Shown piece after piece: positions 1 to 12,162 of a DNA stretch of 64,000 nt. Origin of the DNA: Paralithodes platypus (Eukaryota > Arthropoda > Malacostraca > Decapoda > Lithodidae); NCBI GenBank assembly GCA_032716605.1, contig CM064580.1, positions 35,203,518 through 35,267,517 on the forward strand, read 5' to 3'. Within the stretch, counting starts at the first letter, position 1; every line of letters starts with the position of its first letter. A model generated the notes under the pieces. The model was not told the DNA's origin. It ran no database searches and saw only the letters and a program-made list of their open reading frames with translations. The translations under genes and the position numbers were made by a program.

Positions 1-770
1 TTTATATACTATACTTTCCTTCTATTGCAAAAATCAATTAGACTAGCCAAAAACAATCTGATAAATATCCGAAGATATTTTTACAAGGCCACGAATTTCA
101 AGTCCGTAGTTCATAACCTTTAAGGGGTGCAGTGTATCTTATATAACTGGAGGACGAAGGCTAGAACAGAGTACAGGTCACAAGATATATGGTTTTATTT
201 ATGTTACAAAAGAAGTGCAAACAGGTATGTTGGAAGTGACTTATCTAAATGCTTGTAATTAATGCTAATGGAGTGGATACCTATAAATACTATTTAGTAA
301 CAAAGTACAATCTGAAAAAGGCAAACAGATATGGAATGGAGAGTGAGGATAATGGGACGGCAGCTAATATGCATGCTAGTGGTGTTGTAAATACGATCTT
401 ACGTTTAAGGTGGGAATATATATCTTTAATATTAGAGATCGAGAGAGATCTTATATCTATAATATAATTATACAGTATATATTCATATCGTTATTGGCAA
501 GGAACAGTTGTGTGCATTGTGGAAGTTAAATCTTTAGCAGGGATCTCAAAGATAGAGAACAGCAATACTAGCTGAAGGTACAATGCTCCACTATCTAAGA
601 AAGATAATCTTTCGAGGTGTCTCAGGTAGGCCCTGGTCCTCGCACCTCCTTTCTTTTCGCTGATTCTTTGGTGTCATCAGGGTTGGTAGTCGTAGCACTT
701 AGTTCTCGCTTTCTTTCTGCTGGGCTGGTGGCTGGCTTGGTGAAGGAGTTGTGTGCCTAGGGTATAATAT
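1..770. other. No recognisable gene
   Basis: AT-rich sequence with only short, unconvincing ORFs on either strand. I see no protein motif, RNA gene or terminal repeat here. Confidence 0.6.
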
Positions 771-781
771 AGTTGCAATAA

Positions 782-900
782 CCTGGGTAAGCATTACTAC
801 GTCAGTTATCCTGGGTAAGCGACACTGGTTGTTCCACCTTGGTAAACGTAGAACAATGGAGAACCTGGGTAAGCATTCTTCTTCTTGCCTTGGTAAACGT
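782..900 (+). repeat. Short interspersed motif CCTGGGTAAGC / CCTTGGTAAACGT
   Basis: Five near copies of an 11-13 base motif lie at about 782, 810, 837, 863 and 888, alternating between CCTGGGTAAGC and CCTTGGTAAACGT. Spacing is irregular, about 25-28 bases, which suggests a decayed minisatellite of roughly 26-bp period. The overlapping 100-aa ORF (839-1141) has no recognisable domain. Confidence 0.5.
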
Positions 901-1468
901 TGCAGGTGAGCTGCCGAACAATTTCCACATCCTGGCCTCTACCCTTTTTCGGTGCTGGTCAGTAGGGGCAGGGTTTCAGGGAAGGAGGGCAGGGGTGGTA
1001 GGCATGATTGGGCCAAAAGTGAGCCCCTCTATCATGGAGGTGTTAATTCTTGGCCTTGTGCGAGGTGGGGCAGGTAGTGGAGACTCTCATTTTCTGATGG
1101 CTGGCTGTGGAGGAGAGGCAGTCTGTTTCTTTTCTCTTTGATGAGAGCAGTTAGGGGAGACTGTTATATTTCTGGGTGACATAGGCCCTTTTTTCCTTGG
1201 TGTCTTTGGCAGGGGAGATATTAGGAGCAGGGCAGCCTATCCACCAAGGGCGTACTAAATGGCAAGGGTGCCAGCAATACTGGTAGTGGTGGGCCGGGTT
1301 GGTTTGCTGCAATCCTACATTCTGGTATCATTGCAACCTGGTATATCAATTTTTTTTGGTACATTTTTGTACACTTATAGTACACAATTCCTACTGTATG
1401 TGTTGCAACAATCTTATTTGTACTTGATTCTTACTTATACCGATACATTTATCCCTATTTTGTGCTCA
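901..1468. other. No recognisable gene
   Basis: GT-rich, G-runs, no domain-bearing ORF and no repeat structure that I can define. Confidence 0.55.
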
Positions 1469-1500
1469 TATATACTGTATATACAGTATATATATATATA

Positions 1501-1555
<55 letters not shown>
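1469..1555. repeat. (TA)n microsatellite
   Basis: An almost pure TA dinucleotide run, preceded by ACTGTATATACAGTATA-type imperfect units. The ORF reading through it (1259-1612) translates to alternating Tyr/Ile and is an artefact. Confidence 0.95.
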
Positions 1556-1557
<2 letters not shown>

Positions 1558-1734
1558 CTGCTTTACCTTTTACTTTACAATTAGAAGTCTGTTGCTATTC
1601 GCATTTCATTAATTTCCATATGATTGTGTCATATGATGATGCTGATAGACCTTATCTCCATTAACTCCAGTCTGGTTCAAGTGACATAGGATCGAACTGG
1701 AATGCCATTTGAATTCATGTTTCTGTTAACGTAT

Positions 1735-2900
1735 ACATCCCTTTCTGACTTAATTATTACTTTCACTGTTGCATACATTCCAATCTAACTTACAGTAATT
1801 TCCATTCTTTGTATTTAGCTTTGTGCACGTAATCTCTGTCCTTACTCTCTCTATTCATCCCTATCCTTACTCATTTTCTGTCTGGATATGTTCTGCTTAT
1901 TCCCTTTCCATCCAGAAACACCACTATCCCTCTCACCTCTCATTGTTGTACTGTATATATAACTTTCTCATTTAATTATTTCTCTCAATATTCTAGCTAT
2001 CTTTTCCAGCCTTCACTCTTGCTCTTCTTTTGTATTTATCCGTTTATCTGTCTCCATACTTGTTCCTCCCAATTACTATCACCGTTACTTCTGTCTCTTT
2101 CATACTTCATTCTTAATCTCACCTTTTATCACTTCATTACTACTCTCACTCTTGCATCTATCCCCTCCTAACTTAATGTCTATGCTTACTCTCGCTGTTG
2201 TCTGTATCTCTTTTTGTCTTTAGACGTCTTGTTCTTCTCATTCACATTTTCCCTCTCTCACTTCATTCTTACTCTCTCTGTCTCCTACATTCTTCGTCTC
2301 ACCAATATAACTGTATCCCCTCTCTATGTCTGTAGATCTGTTAATGTAATTCACTCTCCCATCACCACCATTCCTGTCTCACCACAACCATACCAACATC
2401 CCCGCTCACATCTCATTGTTGTACTTCAGTATTTCATTCGTACTCTCAGTGGTCCAGCAATCCTTTCTTAACGTCTTTCTTACTCTCACCATGATACCAC
2501 TCCCGTTCTCTTCCTCTAGAATTGTCCCCCATGTACTATCTCTTTCTCAGTTAATCACTATTATTTCTAATCCCATTTCCTCTATTCTTGCTCTCACTGT
2601 TTTATCCATCCCTCTGTCCGTCTCTAGACCTGTTTTTTCTCATTCCTTCTCATTCATTCTCGCTGCTGCATCTACTGTATGTCTTTTACTTCATTCATAC
2701 TCTCACCGTGTCTTACTTTACTTTCCCTTATGCATCTATCCCTTTGTTACATCATTCCTATTCTTGCTCTCACTCTTGTACCTATCCCTTTCCCTGTCTC
2801 TAGACCTGTTCCTCTGATTCACTCTCCCTCCAGCACCAGTATCCCCTCTCACCTCTAACCTTTCCAGCCTCACCTAGCATTCAAGAGCACCTTCCTATCC
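1735..2900 (+). repeat. Pyrimidine-rich degenerate repeat tract
   Basis: About 1.1 kb is dominated by C and T on the + strand. Phrases such as TTACTCTCAC, TTCATTCTTACTCTC and CCCTCTCACCTCTCATTGTTGTACT recur (the last near 1932 and, in a variant, near 2404). It looks like an old tandem array with drifted copies. ORFs here (2214-2471, 2416-2817) are Ser/Leu/Phe-rich low-complexity translations with no domain. Confidence 0.55.
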
Positions 2901-3056
2901 CGCCCCCCACCACCCTACCACTACACCCCTCAAGCAGCTGCCACCATCACCAGAACCACTTAAAGATGGTTCACTTTTTGGTTGATTTTTTTCATTTATT
3001 TAATTATTTTTCTAGCTTCCGCTCTAGACCTCCATCAAACTGAGAAAGAAAAAAAA

Positions 3057-3333
3057 AACATCCCTAAGATCCCACTTCTAGATACATTTGTACGTTTTTC
3101 GGTAGAAAAATGTCCCGGCCGAATACCGGTTCTTCCAAAATTACAGGCTCACTATCGTTCGCCAGGCAAAAACATCGACACCTAAATATCACGAAAGGTC
3201 TTAATATTTTGACAAGGAAATGGAGCGGAAGGTCTTAAAACCGCCAAATTAATGGGCCGAACGTCTTAAAATATGAAAACAAATGTGATTAAGCATGAGG
3301 GAGAAGGGGGTCTAGAAAAACGACCCATCTCCC
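3057..3333 (-). mobile_element. Copy 1 of a dispersed TTAA-ended repeat
   Basis: Read on the minus strand from a TTAA at 3334-3337, it begins AAGGGAGATGGG and passes through blocks GACGTTCGGCC, TTTAGGTGTCGAT, GGCGAACGATAGTGAGCC and CGGCCGGGACATTTTT. The same blocks in the same order occur at 10870, 20205, 60591 and 61023. No coding capacity. It is a non-autonomous element of TTAA-target type (piggyBac or Kolobok). Confidence 0.6.
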
Positions 3334-3354
3334 TTAAGCCACTACCAATACTTC

Positions 3355-3719
3355 AATCACATCCAACCACCACCACCAACAACAAAAACCGTACCTCCAA
3401 TACCAATACTGCCCCCATTACCCCTACCACCAGTACCAATTGTATCTGCACTAACCACCACTATACCTTCCCCATTAACCACCACTACCAATATCACATC
3501 AAGTACAGCCAACATAAGTTCATCCCACACCTAAACCACCATCATCACCTTAACCATCACCCTCTTAATTATCACAACCGACAGTAATAATAACAACAAT
3601 ACCACTATCAGCAGAACCCTCATCATCACGACTTCAATTACCACCATCATCAACCTCAATCTCTACCAAGATGTTATCATGGTAGAGGTGCACCACTCGA
3701 ACCAGCCCAACCACAACCA
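3355..3719 (+). repeat. CA/ACC-rich low-complexity tract
   Basis: Irregular ACC, CAT and AAC triplets without a fixed period lead into the ordered minisatellite that follows. Translations are His/Asn/Thr-rich and carry no domain. Confidence 0.6.
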
Positions 3720-4216
3720 CTACAACCATCAGCACCACCATCTCTCCCCCGAACAAACACCACCTAAAACATCACTCCACCGAACCAGCACCACCTCAAC
3801 CATCATCACTACCATCCTTCCCCCGAACTATCACCACCTCAACCATCAGCACCACCATCTCTCCCCCAACCAGCAACACCTCAACCATCACAACCATCAG
3901 TACTACCATCCTTCCCCCAAACTATCACCACCTCAACCATCAGCACCACCATCTCTCCCCCAACCAGCAACACCTCAACCATCACAACCATCAGTACTAC
4001 CATCCCTCCCCCAAACTAGCACCACCACAACCATCAGCACCACCATCTCTCCCCCAACCAGCAACACCTCAACCATCACAACCATCAGTACTACCATCCC
4101 TCCCCCAAACTATCACCACCTCAACCATCAGCACCACCATCTCTCCCCCAACCAGCAACACCTCAACCATCACAACCATCAGTACTACCATCCCTCCCCC
4201 AAACTAGCACCACCAC
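3720..4216 (+). repeat. 94-bp minisatellite
   Basis: A unit containing AACCATCAGCACCACCATCTC and ending TCCCCCAAACTAKCACCACC recurs with an exact 94-base step (matching points at 3831, 3925, 4019, 4113 and 4207). A more diverged 117-base unit precedes it. Because 94 is not a multiple of three, the 181-aa ORF spanning the array changes frame from unit to unit, so it is not a protein gene. The array stops abruptly where LINE reverse-transcriptase coding sequence begins. Confidence 0.9.
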
Positions 4217-4232
4217 AAACCTAGTTCACCTA

Positions 4233-5299
4233 GTTCCCCACAAACGTTTACTGCTAAAACTGAAAGCGCATGGAATACAAGACGGTGTGTTGAAATGGAT
4301 AGAAAATTGGCTCAGCAACAGAAAGCAAAGAGTAGTCATAAACGGTAAGGCATCTAAATGGACCAATGTAAGTAGCGGGGTACCCCAGGGATCGGTACTA
4401 GGACCAATTCTCTTTCTAATTTACATCAACGACATAGATGAGGGTCTCACCTGTACAATCTCAAAATTTGCTGACGACACAAAAAATGCAAATAGCGTAC
4501 TCTCAAAAGAACAAGTTGACGATATGCAACACAATCTAGATAAATTGTCATGTTGGGCCCAAATTTGGCAAATGAGTTTCAATGCGGATAAATGTAAAGT
4601 ACTACATATCGGATACCTAAATGGGAAAGCAAAACTATTCGATGAATGGCACTCAGCTTAAGAATGTAAACAGAGAAACCGATCTGGGAAAAACAATATC
4701 GAGTAACCTAAAACCGAGTCAACAATGTTCAGAAGTTGTTAAGAAGGCAAACAAAATAATTGGCTTTATAGGCAGGTCATTTGAGCATAAATCCAAAGAA
4801 GTTATCCTAACCCTTTACAATTCCTTAGTCCGCCCTCTTCTGGAATACTGCGTTCAATCCTGGTGCCCTTATTACCAAAAAGATATAAACAAGCTAGAAC
4901 GAGTTCAACGTAGAGTTAGCAAAATTATACCTAGCCTAAAGAACAAACCATACGAAGAGCAAGAGCGTCTTAGAGAATTAAATCATTTCCTTTAACCCAG
5001 CGCAGATTAAGAGGTGACTTAATTCAAGTGTTCAAAATCATCAAAGGCATCAACAATATGAACTGTAGTAAGTACTTCACTATCGACCAATCTAATTACA
5101 CTGGGGAAACGGTTGCAAAATTATTGGTAAATCTTTTAACTCGCACGAATCTAAGAATTTCTTCTTCAATCGAGTTGTCAACTTGTGGAATGGGCTTCCC
5201 CGAAACGTTATAGACTGCATCACCGTTGATTCATTTAAACTCCGCCTAGACAAATATCTCGCATCAAACCCGCGACTGACTGCGTTTGTAAATGAATAA
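4233..5299 (+). pseudogene. LINE reverse transcriptase, 3' half (CR1/Jockey group)
   Basis: The reading frame opens at 4233 with VPHKRLLLKLKAHGI, a piece of the RT palm. It continues through SGVPQGSVLGPILFLIYIND (about 4371-4430) and the catalytic motif KFADDTK (about 4468-4488), then the thumb/connector (LVRPLLEYCVQSWCP near 4830). After two frame changes (near 4650 and 4995) it reaches the C-terminal tail (VVNLWNGLPRNVIDCIT, then SFKLRLDKYLASNP) and a stop at 5297-5299. The N-terminal endonuclease and the first RT blocks are missing. The 5' end is fused directly to the 94-bp minisatellite, so this is a 5'-truncated dead copy. It is a different family from the LINE at 8.7, 29.5, 38.5 and 58 kb. 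Clade assignment within CR1/Jockey is by motif memory only. Confidence 0.85.
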
Positions 5300-5659
5300 C
5301 TTTATTTTATCCACCCCCTCAGTTACTAACCCATCTGTCCTCTACTAACTTCCTAATCCTGCCACGGACTTAGTTCCAGGGCAGTAATTCCCTTTCCAAT
5401 GTTCCCTTACCCACTCTAAACCACTGTTTGGACACTTGATCCTCAGTGTTTTGGAGGACAAGCAACCTAGAAGGGTCACTAGATCTGTTGTTGCTTGATT
5501 TCCTTTGTACTCCTTTGTACACCTCAACAATGAGCTCCACTAGCCCTTCCCAAAACCAGCTCCACCATTCATCCCCCGAACTGTACCACCACGGCTTCAT
5601 TCACCACCATCCCCATCTATTCCCCTCTTCCCCCTACCCACTGCAAAGGGCCAATGCTA
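5300..5659. other. LINE 3' flank, no gene
   Basis: About 90 bases of CT-rich sequence follow the LINE stop codon, then unique sequence with short overlapping ORFs on both strands. None shows a domain. Confidence 0.5.
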
Positions 5660-5840
5660 AGTTCGCTCTGATATTACTAAGATCGCTCACTCCCCCTCAC
5701 CCTGCATATGTTGCATATTATGTCCCATAGATGGCGTCGTTAGATTTACTGGGAAGGAGAGGGATGGGCTACACGGAGAAGGGGGTGGGTCGGTAGGTGG
5801 GGTGGGGGTTGTTATTGTGTAGGGAAGGTTGGAAGTTTGT
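5660..5840 (+). repeat. Dispersed repeat, inverted mate at 13741-13870
   Basis: The stretch GCTCTGATATTACTAAGATC, then CGCTCACTCCCCC, TTATGTCCCATAGATGGCG and TATTGTGTAGGGAAGGTTGG matches the reverse complement of 13741-13870 almost base for base outside a G/C-run of variable length. No coding capacity; probably a MITE or SINE fragment. Confidence 0.7.
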
Positions 5841-7334
5841 AGGGTGGGGGAGGGGGGTTACGTGAATGATTTCACCAGGTTTATGGTTACCGTTTTATCT
5901 CTTGATATTAATTAAGATGAACATAGTTTTTGCTAGTGAAATCTGCCTTTAAGATTTTTGTTTTTTTATGTGTAATTATTGTTTGCAAACCAATTTGTAA
6001 GGATTGCTAGCTTCACTATCTATTTAGTAAGACAGCTCTCTCTCACTCATTCACTCACACTATCTATTCATCTACCTATCTATCTATATCTATCCACATT
6101 ATAGATTAGTCTTTTCCTTAGCTGATGTTCATTTGCTCTTCTTTGGGTTAATGTTGGTCTCTTAATTTTGGTTGAGGTCCCGGGTTGGCCCGTATTGTCG
6201 ATTTGCGGCATTTGTTTTGGGGCTCCTCATACCTCTCTGTCTCATGCCTTTTTTTTTCAAATACGTCATTATGTGTAGCATTGTGTTGTTACTTAAAATA
6301 AAATCATGTTTCTATGTATTGCATATCCATATCCATCTAGTCGTCATTAGTGAAATGCCCATAACAAAATAACAGCTTTCATAACTGGTCGCTTACACCA
6401 AAGAATCCTACACTGTTAGAGAACAATAATGAGGTCATTCAGCAATAACAGCAGTGTAATATATATTGATATAATTATGATATTCTCCGGATGTGTATTT
6501 TGTGTTTGAGAAGGGGGTTTGGAGAAGGAAAAAAAAAATATATATATATATATATATATGACTAAAATACAGTATACAAATATCAGACTTTAGAACTGGT
6601 AACCCACTTAAATAGAAACAAATAAATGATTTGCTCGGATATAAGTGCTACAAACCTCATAGTAGTTTTAATTTATAAGAATAATAGGTCCTACTAAAAT
6701 GTCATTGGAAAACGCTATATACTTTCAAAGTAGCCCCAGAGAAGTTTTAGTGGTTTGCATTTCCCAATGTTGATATGTATGATAAAGGTGTTTGTTATTA
6801 GCATATACATTTGGATATCAATGCAAATATAATTAAAACTGTTCAGAGAGAGAGAGCGAGAAGGAAAGGGAGAGACGAACTAAATGGACGAATACATCGA
6901 AGAGACTTATAAACGAAAGCTTGACTCTAATATCTGTGGATAGAGTATTTATTAATCAAAAGAATAAGTACTCGGTAATGTTTACTCTATATATTCATCT
7001 AAACATATGAAACAAATGACCCGCAGAGCCACTTCACCTATGTAATGCAAATTCCCATTACAAGCAACCCAATTCCTCGATATGACAATCAAAGGTTTGA
7101 TGTTCTCCACTTCCTTTTACCTAATAAATTGTTTCTCGGTGTATAAAAGAGACAAGAGGCAAAACTACTTATAAACAATTTGACGTACTATTGTCTCCCT
7201 TCCCCCGGTCAAAACAGAATGCTTAGTACAGAACCATATTCAAGGTGCACTGGAATGTAACTGCAGGACACGCAAAGCTTGAAACAAAGTCATAGGGTGA
7301 GGGATAGACACATTTACGGAGTGAATTCCATACT
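5841..7334. other. No gene; short microsatellites
   Basis: AT-rich sequence with a (TCTA)n run at about 6055-6095, a (TA)n run at about 6537-6560 and a short GA-rich patch near 6845-6870. I see no protein domain. Confidence 0.6.
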
Positions 7335-7510
7335 TTACTTGTTGAGCTGAAAAATTACGGGGAAATTTAAGTTAACTGTTGGCTTTGAATGGTGGGCCGA
7401 AAAGTGGTGGGAATGAGTTACGAAGCGGGTGGCCCTCTGTCTCTGCAGAGTGAGAGGTATACGCTGGGACAGCTGTGAAGAACACTGATTATAATAATGG
7501 CATAACAGTA
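7335..7510 (-). pseudogene. Jockey-like LINE ORF2, C-terminal scrap
   Basis: The minus strand reads YYNQCSSQLSQRIPLTLQRQ followed by RATRFVTHSHHFSAHH. This aligns with YYNNQCSSELSQCIPPPLRR / ARGTRLATQSHPYSVQ in the LINE copy at 29531-31072. Only the region after the RT thumb is present. Confidence 0.7.
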
Positions 7511-7678
7511 ATATACATGGGGGGGGGGGATAAACAGGGCGAACTCGTTGTCCAAGAGCGGGGCGACTTTGTTTCGGGGCGAATTCTCTTGTAACCACTG
7601 TGAGTGATGGCAAATAATATCTGTAGGACGGTGACTCCGAGGACCATTAGTTTGTAAAACCCTGTTGGGTATTGTTAA

Positions 7679-7905
7679 CCCTCTTAGACATATTACGCGA
7701 TTTTGAGCCTATTGGAGATACTTTAAAGCCTTTGTTACCATCAGGGGTATTTAGAAACCTTTAGTTTAGTTACTTCAACCTCTGCAGTTGTCTTTGAGTT
7801 AGCTGTGTGCAGAAAACTAATTTTGGAGAGGTAACTATATGAGTGAGAGAACTCTATTTATTATTGCTAATCTGGCAACCTCTGCGTCATAGATGCTTGA
7901 AAGGG
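7679..7905. mobile_element. 227-bp TTAA-flanked MITE, copy A
   Basis: TTAA at 7675-7678 and 7906-7909 bracket a 227-base body. Its ends, CCCTCTTAGACATATTACGCG and the complement of GCGTCATAGATGCTTGAAAGGG, are terminal inverted repeats. An inverted copy of identical length lies at 17480-17706. No ORF of note. TTAA duplication is typical of piggyBac and Kolobok elements. Confidence 0.85.
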
Positions 7906-7909
7906 TTAA

Positions 7910-8635
7910 TGTGTCCATTATGTGGGCTGCTGGATCACAATACTCGGTTTCAGGTTTCAGCGACGCTGAGGGGATATGTCAATAAGTCTAGCTGATTGGC
8001 TCATGCGATAGTGTTCAATGTCTCGTCCTTTAGTGATTATTAATTCTTAAAGATTTAAATAATCACGGTCGCACAAGTCAATCAGCTGGAACTATTGACA
8101 TCTACCTGGTCGCTGAAACAGTATAATCATTAGTATATAACAGACAGCACCTGGTCATGCTAATGCTACCACAGAAAGTGTAACAGGCAGTCAGACAGTC
8201 AATAGCCATCCCTTCATTCCCGTTAAATAGATGGGGAGGATTAGCAAGGGACATTAGAAAGGGAACAATGATGACCGGGAGAAAATTAATACAATAAACA
8301 CCTTCCAAAGCAAGTATTTTAACATTCGGAACAACATTCACCAGGCCTCAATATCATTGACTTCACCTCAGATGATATACACTTCCACAACAAAGTCTCT
8401 TCACAACATCGGGGATGATAACCTTCCAAGTTTGTCAATTAAAAGGTTACAAATACCTTCACATGTTCTTCCTAACAAACCTCCTCCATTCATTCCTGTA
8501 ACAACAATCGCATATAATATCCGTGTTAATAGTTCTTACATCAACCATGAACCTTCCGACCATGGTTCACCCTTATTGTTTTGGCTACAATCATACATTT
8601 TATGGAGACTAGTGCTTTATAATTTCAGTCAGCAC
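7910..8635. other. No recognisable gene
   Basis: Unique-looking sequence. ORFs at 8102-8341 (-) and 8357-8686 (+) have no motif and no relatives in the window. Confidence 0.5.
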
Positions 8636-8712
8636 TGGAGCCACGGCGATCGAGTGGCAAGCACGCTCACGTGTGAATCTGCTTGACCTGGGTTCGATCC
8701 CAGCCAAGGCTG
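8636..8712 (+). repeat. tRNA-derived SINE head
   Basis: A Pol III B-box GGTTCGATCC (8691-8700) sits about 35 bases after an A-box-like stretch GGCGATCGAGTGGCAAGC, with tRNA-like arms between. It is directly followed by LINE endonuclease sequence, so either a SINE is juxtaposed to the LINE or the LINE promoter region is tRNA-like. Confidence 0.55.
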
Positions 8713-8729
8713 ACATATTTAGTGGGTGT

Positions 8730-10390
8730 GAAACTCAGGTGTCTGAAGCAACTGCCATCAGCCCCTTCTCTGTATCCTCCTACTTTCTCTATCCTAGTTT
8801 CAAAGCCAAAGGCAGATGTTGTGCATACTTGCACAACAAACTCACTTGTTCTCGTATTTCCGATTGTGGCTCCTCTGAATTCTCCACTTTGTGGCTCAAA
8901 CTTTCAGTCATTCTCATATTAAATATTTATGTGATATCTGTCTTTCCCCTAACTCTACTGACTTTCCCAAATTGTTTGATTATCTAAACTCTAAAGTGGA
9001 ACACATTCTAGCCATTTCTCCTTTCTCTCAATCTCCATTTTAGGAGATTTCAACATTCATCACCACCAATGGCTCTCCTCTAATTCTACTGACCAACTTG
9101 GTGAACAAGCCTACGTCTTTTCTATCCTAAATGACCTAGAGCAGTTGGTTCAGCAACCTACCTGTATCCCGGATCGCCTCGGAGATTGGCCCAACAATTT
9201 TGACTTGTTTCTAACTTCTAACCCTTCTTCTTATAGTGTCGATCTTTTCTCTCCTTTGGGCTCCTCCGACCATAAACTTATCTGTCATCTGTCCTCTCTC
9301 TCCAGTATGGCCACCTGATCCTCTTAGCAGGCGGCGCTTGTGGCACTTTGTCGCTGACGACTGGGAGGCTCTCTGGCAGTACTTCTTTGATTTCCCATGG
9401 AATGAATATTGCTTCTGTGGCCGAGGACCCGAGGAGAGTGCTGAACGCATTACCGAGGTAATTCTATCGGGCATGGAGTCATACATTCCATTTTCTTTCT
9501 CTCTGACTAGTGCAAAAATTCTTGGTTTACTCATGCTTTTTCTACTGCTGTCTGCAATAAGGAGGAAGCATTTTAAACGGTACCGACGCCTTAAACCTCA
9601 AGAATCTCATTCTTCCTATATTTCTGCCCGGAATCGAGCTAAAGCTGTTCTTCGACTTGTCAAACACTCTTTTATCAATAATAAATGCACTGAACTATCC
9701 AACTCTAGCTCTGCCCAAGCTTTCTAGCATCTAGCCTAAAACCTGTCCGACAATTTTTCTTCCTCGTTTTTCCCTCCCCTTTTCCATTCTGATGGCACAA
9801 CCATCACTTCTTCCTCCGATAAAGCTGAACTATTCGCTCAAACTTTCGCTAAAAACTCCACCTTGGATGATTCCGGTACTATTTATCCCTCTCCACCCCC
9901 CTCTCTCCTACTTATGCCTAATATCCTAATCTCTTCTAAAGATGTACTTTCTATCCTCTCTGGGCTTAGTACATAGAAGGCGTATGGTCCGAATGGTGTT
10001 CCTCCTGTTTTACTCAAAAACTGTTCTTCCGTGCTGACTCCCTGCCCAGCAAACTCTTTTGTCTCTGTCTCTTCTCTAACGTCTTCCCTTCTTGCTGGAA
10101 GTTCGCTCTCATTCAACCTGTCTCAAAGAAGGGTGACCATTCTCAACCCTCCAACTATCGTCCAATTGCTCTCATCTCTTGTGTCTCTAAAGTTTTTGAA
10201 ACTATTCTTACTTCCAAATTTCTTAAGCATTTGTCTTCTCATAATCTACTCTCAGATCGCCAGTATGTCTTCCTTAAGAGTCGCTCTATTGGATATCTTC
10301 TTTCATATCTTAGTAACTCCTGGTCATCCTCCTTTCAGGATTTCGGTGAGACCTTTTCTATTGCGCTAGACATATCGAAGGCCTTCAATG
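8730..10390 (+). pseudogene. Jockey-like LINE, endonuclease to early RT, 3' truncated
   Basis: Frames in series encode an apurinic-type endonuclease: KGRCCAYLHNKLTCSRI near 8800, [13 protein letters not shown] near 9042, and the SDH motif in GSSDHKLI near 9265. A linker with ERITEVILSGMESYIP follows near 9445, then the start of the RT domain near 10030-10380 ending ALDISKAFN. Several frameshifts break it. Unlike normal LINE decay it lacks the 3' end: homology stops inside RT block A at about 10390. The family is the same as the copies at 29531-31072, 38455-51400 and 57800-60035, and I recall it as very abundant in decapods. Confidence 0.85.
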
Positions 10391-10586
10391 TAAGAGTTAT
10401 AGAGTTATAAGAGTTTCTACCGTATTTCGTAATTATGTAATTCACTTCCATTCTCTCTTATATTTTATGTAATATTCCCTAATATCAATATGTCCTTTTC
10501 CTTAATCCGTAAACCGTTTATCCTTAGAACGTGGCGACCACCTAAATTACATTATTGTGTTAATAGTTCTACTCAGTCTTTCTTAA

Positions 10587-10790
10587 TTCTTTTTGTACCG
10601 GCGACGTCTTTTTATTTTCTTCTAGCTACTATTAGACGATATTTTTCAGCTTAAAAAAGACCTAGCAATTAAGCGGCTTTGAACTATCTCAATTAACCCT
10701 TTATTCTACCACAGATCCATCTTAAGCTGCACAAAATCATCTAAATATAGCTAGAATAAAATGAAAAAAGACGTCGCGGTACAGAAGGGG
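10587..10790. mobile_element. 204-bp TTAA-flanked MITE
   Basis: TTAA at 10583-10586 and 10791-10794 flank terminal inverted repeats of about 45 bases. The left arm carries TGTACCGGCGACGTCTTTTT and the right arm, on the complement, TGTACCGCGACGTCTTTTTT. Both continue into a TTCTAGCTA block. No coding capacity. Confidence 0.85.
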
Positions 10791-10873
10791 TTAAACCTAT
10801 CTTACGATTACCTTATCTCAGAGAACCTAATCTGTTTACAATAAGAGTACTCGCCTAAATTATACGAGGTTAA

Positions 10874-10990
10874 GGGGAGATGGGGCTTTTTTCTATTTCC
10901 CTTTCTTTCTCAAGTTTAGCCCCATTAGTTTTCTGTTCGTGTCATTTAGGTGTCGATTTTTCCTGGCGAGCGATAGCGATATATTAGTGT
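10874..10990 (+). mobile_element. Copy 2 of the dispersed TTAA-ended repeat, truncated
   Basis: It starts at TTAA 10870-10873 with GGGGAGATGGGGC and includes TTTAGGTGTCGATTTTTCC and GGCGAGCGATAGCGA before homology is lost. It is the forward mate of the copy at 3057-3333. Confidence 0.6.
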
Positions 10991-12126
10991 AAGTCTGTAT
11001 GAATGAATGGGTCTTCGTTCTGTAAAGAGGGATGTGAGTGGTCATTTGTTTAGTTTGGTAGATGCAATAATAGCTTGTAGTACAACCTTTAATACAATTA
11101 CATTATTGTATGAATCGTTACCATAATCATTAAATCTATTGTATATGCAAATACAAAATAGTTAAAAGTATATAACTTCAGAGGAATATTTAAATATTTA
11201 GAATTACATGTTATGCAGACAGCAGCCAACATACATTACCCAACCTTATTTCACCAATGTGGAACCTGGCGATTTCGATTTGCTTCATATATATTTGTGA
11301 GAGAGATTAGGAATGTCAACGAATCATGCTAAAATGTGAAGTTATGCACGACACAAATATATTGTTGACAGGATTATAAGCATAATGCAAACTAATTAGC
11401 CAAAATACAAGTTTCAGTTAATTTTCATAAATATAGATCGGGCACGGATTATGTAAAGTAATCGATAGGTGTGACCCATGGTAGAGCAAGGAAATAATCT
11501 GATTATTAACATACGATTGTGACACAACTTGTATAAGTGTACCCAACATGTCACGTTTAACAAATAAGTAAAAAGGAAAACTAGCAACAACATATATACT
11601 GATCCTTACGAGGCTGCTTGTAAATATGATCGCAAAAGAGCAGATACACACATAATGATGTGGAGTCAAAATAAGTCTACATATAACGTCATTATCACCA
11701 TATAAGGCATTGCTTTTTTTCTTCTGTGTTAGACACATTATACTTGCGTGACCCGCCATCGAATGCTGTCATATTTGATAACTTGCATCTACTATTGGCC
11801 TATATATAACCTGTTTAAAATCCATATTATCATTTGGTGTCACATAAGTCGTGGGGATCAATATGCTATAATTAATGATATATTATAGATTTTCGCCTAC
11901 TCTTATGACTTCAGAAAGCTACCTTACATTTGTTATTTTTAAAAATGTACTATTTATTTAAACTAATACAGCATTGACTTTTCTTTTATATGCAGTGCAA
12001 TCTCAAACAACTAATAACATATTATCATGCAATTGACAACAGTGATAGTCATTGGTCGACCATCACTCTCTAACCTCGAAAACACAAACTACGTCAACTA
12101 AGCATTACTCTTGGCATAATCAGTAA

Positions 12127-12162
<36 letters not shown>

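Noticed and set aside
1259..1612. 117-codon ORF
   Set aside because: Translation of a (TA)n microsatellite.
3679..4224. 181-codon Pro/Thr/His-rich ORF
   Set aside because: Lies wholly within the 94-bp minisatellite and cycles through frames; no domain.
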